Source of the DNA: Myxococcales bacterium
GTDB lineage: Bacteria; Myxococcota_A; Polyangia; Polyangiales; Polyangiaceae
Direction: 5' to 3'
Assembly (NCBI GenBank): GCA_025351875.1
Contig: JANXVA010000263.1
Location: 1 to 38,220 of the forward strand
Length of the DNA stretch: 38,220 nucleotides
The translations under genes and the position numbers were made by a program. This document shows, piece after piece, positions 33,368 through 38,220 of the stretch. How positions within the stretch are numbered: position 1 is the first letter of the stretch; each line of letters begins with the position of its first letter. The notes below the pieces were generated by a model that saw only the letters and a program-made list of their open reading frames with translations, did no database searches and was not told where the DNA came from.

Positions 33368-33623
33368 GCTGCGCTCCCCTCGGGAAATGCCTGCCCGTCT
33401 TGAGGTTGGGGCTGCGCTCCCCTCGGGAAATGCCTGTCCGTCTTGAGGTTGGGGCTGCGCTCCCCTCGGGAAATGCTGCCCGTTTTGAGGTTGGGGCTGC
33501 GCTCCCCTCGGGAAATGCTGCCCGTGTTGAGGTTGGGGCTGCGCTCCCCTCGGGAAATGCCTGCCCGTCTTGAGGTTGGGGCTGCGCTCCCCTCGGGAAA
33601 TGCCTGCCCGTCTTGACGTTGGG
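33368..33623. repeat. Six tandem copies of a 42-43-bp unit
   Basis: Unit starts GCTGCGCTCCCCTCGGGAAA and ends TTGAGGTTGGG. Copies: 33368-33410, 33411-33453, 33454-33495, 33496-33537, 33538-33580, 33581-33623 (43, 43, 42, 42, 43, 43 bp). The two 42-bp copies lack one C in the TGCCTGCCC stretch. Variation is limited to a few bases. The unit is not a multiple of three, arguing against a protein repeat. Confidence 0.95.
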
Positions 33624-33762
33624 GTGTCGGGTCTCGGGTCTCGGGGAGCGATGGGAACGGATGAGCTTGATTCGTCGTCGCTCTCCTCCTTAGAGGTAGT
33701 GACGGAGGCACTCGGCCGTTCAGGGGCGCTCAGGTGCGTAGCCTCTCGTGTGTCCAGGTACT

Positions 33763-35448
33763 CTACTGTCGTGCAGTGTGCGTTTGCTGGTCGCCCAGAT
33801 AGAGCTTCAGCGACTCCGCGGCGGCCCGGCGATCGAACGGAACGTCCTTCAGCTCGTCGCGCTGCCCGATCTGTTCGAAGAGCTCCGTGAGGAACGTGTG
33901 GAACCGCTCGGCCTCCGCCACCGCAGGTTCGAGACGCTGCGGATCGAGTAGATCGGTCTCCTCGAGCGCGGTGAGCGCGCCGATGAACGCATCGAACCTC
34001 GGATAGTCGGCGGCGCGCAGCAGCGGGTAGCCCATCGCGCGGAAGTACATGAGGAACTCGCGCACGAACTGGAGCGACGAGGGACCGCTCCAGCGGTCGT
34101 CGCGGCTCGGTGCAGAGCGCGCCTTCGCCCCGAATGCGCGGACGATCTGCGCGAACATCCAGACGTCGCGGCGGAGCCGGGTCGAGAGCGACCGGCGTGC
34201 GGCCGCGTCATCGAAGACGCCGTGCTCGTCGAGCCGTGCGCCGAGCGCCTTGCCGAGGACGAGCACGCCGTTCTGGAGGGCCGGCCGGAGGTTGGCCGAG
34301 ACCGATGCGACGGCCGCCCGCAACTGCTCGCTCGTCGCGGTGCCGTCGGCATGAGGGAGGTCGTGCTCGAACGTACGCCGGAGCTCGAGCCGCACGTTCG
34401 CGGCGATGCCGCCGAGCGTCGACTTGATGGTGAGGAGGCGATGCGATTCGGCCATCATCTCGTCGTATTTTGCGGCGATCTGGGATGCCGGGATCTTGAA
34501 GAGCTCGCGCTCGTAGCTGTCGGCGAGCTGCTCGCCGGCCTGCTTGCGCAGGTAGTCCGTCAGCGCGCGCGCGTCCGAGCGGAGCACGCTCAGGATCAAG
34601 AACACGACCCCGGCCGGTCGCGGCTCCCGGACCACCTGCTCGAGGAGCGCGAGGTAGCGAAGCATCCGGAACAGCGAGAGGAAGGTGAGCGCGACGAGAC
34701 GGCGGGCCTGCTCGCCAGGCACCTGTCGCATCAACTCGAGGACGCGGAGGTTCGTGATCCGGTCGAACTCGGGGCGGAACTCGAGGGCCGTCAGCGGGTT
34801 GAAGAACGCCGACTGGGAGACCTCCCGGTGTGCCACCGAGAGCGTGGCGTAGAAGAGCCGGAACGGAACGCGCGGCAGCCTGGTCACTCCGCCGGTCACC
34901 TCGAGCAGGTTGGTGAGCGCGTGGCGCAGGAGGAAGAGCGACTCCTCGGGCGTGTCCTGCGTCATCGTTCCGCGGACGAGCCGGGAGCGCGCGCTGTCGT
35001 CGGGCAGCAGCATCTCGAGGTAGCGCTGGAAGACGAACGCGCGCTCCCGCTCACCGAGCAGGAGGCGACAGAGGGCAACCACGCGTGTCATGCCGTCGCG
35101 AGCGATGGCGAGCGCCTCGCGGTAATCCTGCGAGACGATCGCGGAGCGCTTCGGCGCGCCGGGGTGGTTGCGCGGGTTCGCGAAGCAGGCGAGGCCCTTC
35201 AGGAGCACCTCGAGCTCGAAGAGCGTCTCGTCGCGGCGGTTCTCGGGGAGCCGCGCCACCCACTGCTCCCGCGCGTGCGCCTGCTCACGCCTCAGCCCGC
35301 GCGTGTCGCGCAGGAGGTCGGAGTACGCGTCGGCCGGGCCCGGCGGGATCGACCGCGGCGCGCGGGGGTCGATCGACGCGAACGCTGCGACCGACCTCGG
35401 AGGCATCGACGCCGGAGGCCCCGCGTCGCCGCGCACCGAACGACTCAC
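33763..35448 (-). CDS. Large all-helical protein of unknown function
   Basis: 561 residues, Arg/Leu/Ala/Glu-rich, predicted mostly helical, with no signal peptide. Notable segments are LFELEVLLKGLACFANPRNH, DYREALAIARDGMTRVVALC, VVFLILSVLRSDARALTDYL and FVREFLMYFRAMGYPLL. I do not recognise a domain. Its ATG overlaps the TrmB-type regulator's stop by 4 bp (ATGA), so the two are translated together and may act together. Antisense frames of over 500 codons are shadows. Confidence 0.75.
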   Translation of the reverse strand: MSRSVRGDAGPPASMPPRSVAAFASIDPRAPRSIPPGPADAYSDLLRDTRGLRREQAHAREQWVARLPENRRDETLFELEVLLKGLACFANPRNHPGAPKRSAIVSQDYREALAIARDGMTRVVALCRLLLGERERAFVFQRYLEMLLPDDSARSRLVRGTMTQDTPEESLFLLRHALTNLLEVTGGVTRLPRVPFRLFYATLSVAHREVSQSAFFNPLTALEFRPEFDRITNLRVLELMRQVPGEQARRLVALTFLSLFRMLRYLALLEQVVREPRPAGVVFLILSVLRSDARALTDYLRKQAGEQLADSYERELFKIPASQIAAKYDEMMAESHRLLTIKSTLGGIAANVRLELRRTFEHDLPHADGTATSEQLRAAVASVSANLRPALQNGVLVLGKALGARLDEHGVFDDAAARRSLSTRLRRDVWMFAQIVRAFGAKARSAPSRDDRWSGPSSLQFVREFLMYFRAMGYPLLRAADYPRFDAFIGALTALEETDLLDPQRLEPAVAEAERFHTFLTELFEQIGQRDELKDVPFDRRAAAESLKLYLGDQQTHTARQ

Positions 35449-36323
35449 GGCGACGCCTTGGCTCGTGGTCCGCGGCCCCCGGTGCCCGAGTCACCGGCCT
35501 TCGGGGCACGGCCTTCCTCGCGCTTCGTGAGCAGCGTGTCGAGGCGTCCGACACGCGGACCGAGCATCTTCGCCATGACGCCCTCGATGTCGCGCCCGGT
35601 GCGCTGGGTGAGGAGCGTGATGTCGAGCGCGACCTGGCTCGTGACGATCTCGGCGATCGCGGTCGTCTCGCTGATCACGGCGGCGTCGAGGTCGCCCATC
35701 TCCGTGGCGCCGATGAGCGAGCGCTTGTCGTCCGCGACGACGACGAGGCGGTGCTTCCAGAACTCCTCGAGGCCCTTTTCCTCGAGGCCGTAGCTGAAGA
35801 CCTCGCCCGGGAGCGGTGGCAGCTCGGCGTGGGAGAAGACGACGATGTAGACCTTGCGCTTGGCCGCGCGCTTCAGCTCGGCGGTGATCTGCTCGATCTC
35901 CCGCGGCCAGCCGCTGAGGACGAGCCGATGTTGCGCGCCTCGGATGAGCCGCTCGGCCTCCTCGAGGATCCGCTGGTAGCCGCGGACGCTGAACGCATCA
36001 GGCGCGGGCGGCGAGGTGTCGATGCTGCGAATGGCCGTCTCCAGCTGCTCGGTGGAGGTGTCGAAGCGCTTTCGCAGCAGCACGAGGAGATCCTCGGCGG
36101 CGGCCGGAGCGAAGCGCTCCGGAGTGCCGGCGATCGACCTCGCCGCGCCGGCCTTCACGAGGCGACGGAGGACGCCGTAGACCGCGGAGCGCGGGATCTG
36201 CGCGCGCACGCCGACCTCGTAGCCCGTGGCAGGACTGTCCTGGAGTAGCGCGGCATACGCGCGCGACTCGTTCAGGCTGAAGCCCAAGGCCACGAGGGCG
36301 GGCACGACATCGGGTTCAGCCAT
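35445..36323 (-). CDS. TrmB-family transcriptional regulator
   Basis: 292 residues. The N-terminal winged helix of TrmB type (about 1-80) has VPALVALGFSLNESRAYAAL, GYEVGVRAQIPRSAVYGVLRRL and RFAPAAAEDLL. A helical hinge follows, then a C-terminal TrmB sensor-like region (LIRGAQHRLVLSGWPREIEQ, KVYIVVFSHAELPPLPGEVF, FWKHRLVVVADDKRSLIGATE). Family members are sugar- or redox-responsive regulators, mainly archaeal but also in bacteria. The ligand is unknown here. It is divergent from the bufferin-type cluster across 83 bp and coupled to the helical unknown gene. ATG 36323 was chosen over upstream in-frame ATGs because TrmB similarity starts right after it. Confidence 0.88.
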   Translation of the reverse strand: MAEPDVVPALVALGFSLNESRAYAALLQDSPATGYEVGVRAQIPRSAVYGVLRRLVKAGAARSIAGTPERFAPAAAEDLLVLLRKRFDTSTEQLETAIRSIDTSPPAPDAFSVRGYQRILEEAERLIRGAQHRLVLSGWPREIEQITAELKRAAKRKVYIVVFSHAELPPLPGEVFSYGLEEKGLEEFWKHRLVVVADDKRSLIGATEMGDLDAAVISETTAIAEIVTSQVALDITLLTQRTGRDIEGVMAKMLGPRVGRLDTLLTKREEGRAPKAGDSGTGGRGPRAKASP

Positions 36324-36354
36324 GCGCTCTTTTTCCCACGAAACGTGGCGCATG
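36321..36354. promoter_or_regulatory. Inverted repeats between TrmB regulator and bufA
   Basis: CATGCGC (36321-36327) is repeated inverted as GCGCATG (36348-36354). Within it lies CCACG-aaa-CGTGG (36336-36348). The left arm covers the regulator's start codon. The layout suits an operator for self-control and possibly for control of bufA, whose ATG is at 36407. Confidence 0.45.
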
Positions 36355-36406
36355 ACCAAGTGCCAGCGCACCGACCGGGACCGATTCTAGGCTACGCTTC
36401 CTCGTC

Positions 36407-36661
36407 ATGAAGCTCGGCAAGGTTCTGGCGACGACCGCGGTCTCGGGAATGCTGGCTGCCCTCTCGGGCTGCGCCGGCGGTGCGCAGGCTGCCCCGCCGA
36501 CCAAGGCGCCTTCCACGGATGTGCCCGCGATCGGCGAGAAGAACTGCTGCAAGGGCCGGAACGCCTGCAAGGGCAAGAGCGGCTGCAAGGGTGAGACGAA
36601 CGCGGCCTGCGCTGGCCAGAACGACTGCAAGGGCAAGGGCACGTCGTGCCCTCGGGGGTGA
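36407..36661 (+). CDS. bufA: Bufferin-like Cys-rich precursor peptide (MNIO substrate)
   Basis: 84 residues. The signal peptide contains VSGMLAALSGC and AGGAQAAPP, so either lipidation at Cys 22 or Sec cleavage after AQA is possible. The mature part is Lys/Gly/Cys-rich: NCCKGRNACKGKSGCKGE, then NAACAGQNDCKGKGTSC, with seven Cys spaced in CKGK-like repeats. Its size, export signal, Cys pattern and position directly before a DUF692 gene match bufferin (BufA)-type precursors, whose Cys are oxidatively modified to bind copper. The exact BufA subclass is uncertain. No clear ribosome site lies before the ATG. It is divergent from the TrmB-family regulator. Confidence 0.8.
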   Translation: MKLGKVLATTAVSGMLAALSGCAGGAQAAPPTKAPSTDVPAIGEKNCCKGRNACKGKSGCKGETNAACAGQNDCKGKGTSCPRG

Positions 36662-36692
36662 GCCTCCGGCCCCAGGAGGGGCCGCCGTTCCA

Positions 36693-37544
36693 ATGAGCTA
36701 CCGAGCGCGACACGCCATCCCCGATCTGGGCGTCGGGGTCGGCTTCCGCGTGCCGCATCATGGGCGGGTCCTCGACGAGCGGCCGCCCATGGGCTGGTTC
36801 GAGGTCATCAGCGAGAACTTCATGGTGGCGGGCGGTCGCCCCCTCGACAACCTCGCGCGGCTGAAGGACAGCTACCCCGTCGTTCCCCACGGCGTGTCTC
36901 TCGCCATCGGCTCGGTCGAGCCGCTCGACACGGACCATCTCACCCGACTCCGCGCGCTCGTCGATCGACTCGACCCGCCGTGGGTGTCGGACCACCTTTG
37001 CTGGGGGCGAGCGCCCGGGCTCCATCTCCACGACCTCTTGCCGCTCCCGTACACGCGCGAGGCCGTGGACCTCGTCGTCGAGCGCGTGAAGCGCGTCCAG
37101 GGCACGCTGGAGCGCCCCTTCGCGCTCGAGAACGTGTCGAGCTACATGACGTACCGCGCGAGCTCGATGAGCGAGTGGGAGTTCGTTACCGAGGTGGTCG
37201 AGCGCGCCGACTGCGGACTGCTCCTCGACTGCAACAACGTCTACGTGTCCGCGCGAAACCACGGCTTCGATCCCGACCGCTACATCGATGCGATCCCCGC
37301 AGACCGCGTCGTGCAGATGCACCTGGCCGGGCACACCGACAAGGGCACCTATGTGCTCGACACCCATGCCGAGCCCGTCTGCGACGAGGTCTGGGCGCTC
37401 TATCGTCGCGCGGTCGCGCGCTGCGGCGCGGTCGCGACGCTCGTCGAGTGGGACGACGAGATCCCCGCCTGGGAGGTCCTCGCCGGCGAGGCCGACCGCG
37501 CGCGTATCATGCGCGCCGACGTCCTCGCACGGAGCGTCGCGTGA
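36693..37544 (+). CDS. bufB: DUF692 / MNIO enzyme (BufB-like)
   Basis: 283 residues, the usual MNIO length. TIM-barrel of DUF692 (PF05114). Candidate iron ligands sit in recognisable strings: FEVISENFM, VPHGVSLAIGS, VSDHLCWG, FALENVSSYM, LLLDCNNVYVSARNHG, VQMHLAGHTD, LDTHAEPV and LVEWDDEIP. MNIOs (founder MbnB) use a two- or three-iron centre and O2 to rework Cys side chains of a peptide. Here the peptide is very likely the preceding gene. ATG 36693 has AGGAGGGG upstream at slightly long spacing; the frame opens at 36480 but overlaps bufA. Cytoplasmic. Confidence 0.95.
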   Translation: MSYRARHAIPDLGVGVGFRVPHHGRVLDERPPMGWFEVISENFMVAGGRPLDNLARLKDSYPVVPHGVSLAIGSVEPLDTDHLTRLRALVDRLDPPWVSDHLCWGRAPGLHLHDLLPLPYTREAVDLVVERVKRVQGTLERPFALENVSSYMTYRASSMSEWEFVTEVVERADCGLLLDCNNVYVSARNHGFDPDRYIDAIPADRVVQMHLAGHTDKGTYVLDTHAEPVCDEVWALYRRAVARCGAVATLVEWDDEIPAWEVLAGEADRARIMRADVLARSVA

Positions 37545-38220
37545 GCCTCGTCGACATGCAGCGGTCGCTCGCCGACATCCTGCGCCGAGCGTCGCCCGTG
37601 GCTTCCGACGTCGCGAGCACGGCCCTCGCCGACGGGATCGCCTCCGGAAACGAGCGTCTGACGCCCGCGATGCAGCTCGACATCTACCGCGAACAGTTCT
37701 TCCTCCGGCACCTCGACGTGCTGCGCGAGGATTTTCGCTCCCTCGCACACCTCCTCGGCGACGAGACGTTCGAAGCGCTCGCAACCGCCTATTTACAGGC
37801 ATTTCCTTCACGTTCGTTCACCCTGCGCGACCTCGGAGCCGACCTCGTCCGGTTCGTCGCGACCGCGCCGCGGTGGGCGGACGACGCGCTCCTCGCCGAT
37901 CTGGGGCGGGTCGAGTGGGCCTTCGTCGAGTGTTTCGACGCGCCCTCTGCGCCCGCGCTCGCCCTCGCTGACCTCGAAGGCGTTCCCGAGGAGGCGTGGC
38001 CGTCCGCAATCGTCGTCCTCCAGCCGTCCGTCCAGCGCCTGACCCTCCGTCACGCCGCGCACGACTACCGGCTCGCGATCCGAAACGGCGAGGCTGTCCT
38101 TGGCCGACCGGAGGCGCGTCCTTCCCAGGTCGTCGTCTTCCGGGGGCCGACGGCCCTCCAGTGTCTCGACCTCGAGCACGACGCCTACGCGCTGCTCGAC
38201 GAGCTCGCGCGCGGAGCGCC
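37541..38220 (+). CDS. bufC: DUF2063 partner protein (BufC-like), 3' end outside window
   Basis: 226 codons visible. GTG 37541 overlaps the bufB stop (GTGA). The N-terminal DUF2063 (PF09836) domain has the usual pattern MQLDIYREQFFLRHLDVLRE, LAHLLGDETFEALATAYLQ and FPSRSFTLRDLGADLVRF, then ADDALLADLGRVEWAFVE. The region after about residue 140 is the less-conserved C-terminal domain. In bufferin and Hvf clusters this protein binds the precursor and delivers it to the MNIO, as MbnC does for MbnB. The rest of the gene and any membrane partner (BufD, DoxX-like) or regulator would lie beyond the edge. Confidence 0.92.
   Translation, partial: MSLVDMQRSLADILRRASPVASDVASTALADGIASGNERLTPAMQLDIYREQFFLRHLDVLREDFRSLAHLLGDETFEALATAYLQAFPSRSFTLRDLGADLVRFVATAPRWADDALLADLGRVEWAFVECFDAPSAPALALADLEGVPEEAWPSAIVVLQPSVQRLTLRHAAHDYRLAIRNGEAVLGRPEARPSQVVVFRGPTALQCLDLEHDAYALLDELARGA

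Larger units (their letters stand above)
33234..33762. other. 529-bp gene-free region after the H1-like gene
   Basis: It holds two hairpins (33244-33263 and the terminator 33304-33346) and the six-copy tandem array 33368-33623. The remaining ~140 bp has a CGGGTCT repeat at 33630-33645 and no recognisable gene. Reading frames crossing the array shift between copies and are not coding. Confidence 0.7.

Noticed and set aside
33368-33623. CRISPR array
   Set aside because: Copies are contiguous and near-identical along their whole length with no unique spacers; no cas gene is present.
33277-33711. Minus-strand 144-codon frame with repeated ISRGERSPNLKTG peptides
   Set aside because: It only reflects the tandem array, whose 43-bp units change frame between copies; no ribosome site and it covers a terminator.
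34222-35793. Plus-strand 523-codon frame opposite the helical unknown protein
   Set aside because: Composition typical of antisense shadows. The minus frame is coupled to the TrmB-type gene and has normal amino-acid composition.
36405-37811. Minus-strand 468-codon frame opposite the bufferin-like genes
   Set aside because: Shadow; the plus-strand frames match DUF692 and DUF2063.

Overview
The window is very GC-rich DNA with strong third-position G/C bias, which produces long antisense shadow reading frames. Its content points to a myxobacterium (Myxococcota, probably Polyangiales). The signs are a CdnL/CarD-type transcription factor, a membrane-anchored Ser/Thr kinase beside a TPR protein, an NtrC-type two-component pair, many lipoproteins with Asp/Gly/Ala-rich linkers, and a trypsin-like protease ending in a MYXO-CTERM-type tail. 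I see no tRNA, rRNA, insertion sequence, integrase, phage gene or CRISPR array. Species assignment is inference.

Layout. 1-2739 (-): C-terminally cut TPR/DUF3857 protein. 2859-3836 (+): UbiA-family phosphoribosyl-decaprenyl-phosphate synthase type. 3966-8100 (-): kinase, TPR protein and two paralogous lipoproteins, tightly packed. 8310-9068 (+): CPBP intramembrane protease, convergent with the next operon. 9038-14942 (-): histidine kinase, sigma54 response regulator, metal/cobalamin-type binding lipoprotein, TlyA methyltransferase and MFS exporter, nearly contiguous. 15044-16375 (-): MYXO-CTERM protease. 16567-18007 (+): outer-membrane barrel candidate and Ser/Gly-repeat lipoprotein. 18014-18883 (-): MqnD-like protein. 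18967-22012 (+): FAH-family hydrolase, FGE-sulfatase-like protein, CinA. 22023-24085 (-): Rpe and a zinc-protease lipoprotein. 24159-26167 (+): GNAT acetyltransferase, Cys-rich lipoprotein, cyclic-nucleotide-binding protein. 26201-26757 (-): two small lipoproteins sharing LNPQPLPP. 26914-29548 (+): ABC ATPase, 8-TM Cys protein, NosL-like lipoprotein, small hypothetical protein. 29654-32481 (-): CdnL, Ppx/GppA, OmpA lipoprotein. 32940-33233 (+): histone H1-like protein with a near-consensus promoter and strong terminator, followed by six 42-43-bp tandem repeats. 33763-36323 (-): helical unknown protein and TrmB-family regulator. 36407-38220 (+): bufferin-type cluster.

The most interesting system is at the right edge. 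A small Cys-rich secreted peptide with CKGK-type repeats (36407-36661) is followed by a DUF692/MNIO enzyme (36693-37544) and, through a 4-bp overlap, by its DUF2063 partner (37541 to the edge). Known clusters of this design make copper-binding peptides whose cysteines are oxidatively modified. The peptide here is a repeat-rich type with a possible lipobox, and a TrmB-family regulator is divergently transcribed across an inverted-repeat intergenic region.

Other items worth attention are a 28-bp inverted-repeat element that forms the translated N-terminus of the binding lipoprotein, the NosL module lacking a recognisable permease, the 480-bp leader of cdnL, and the combination of a MYXO-CTERM substrate with a CPBP protease.
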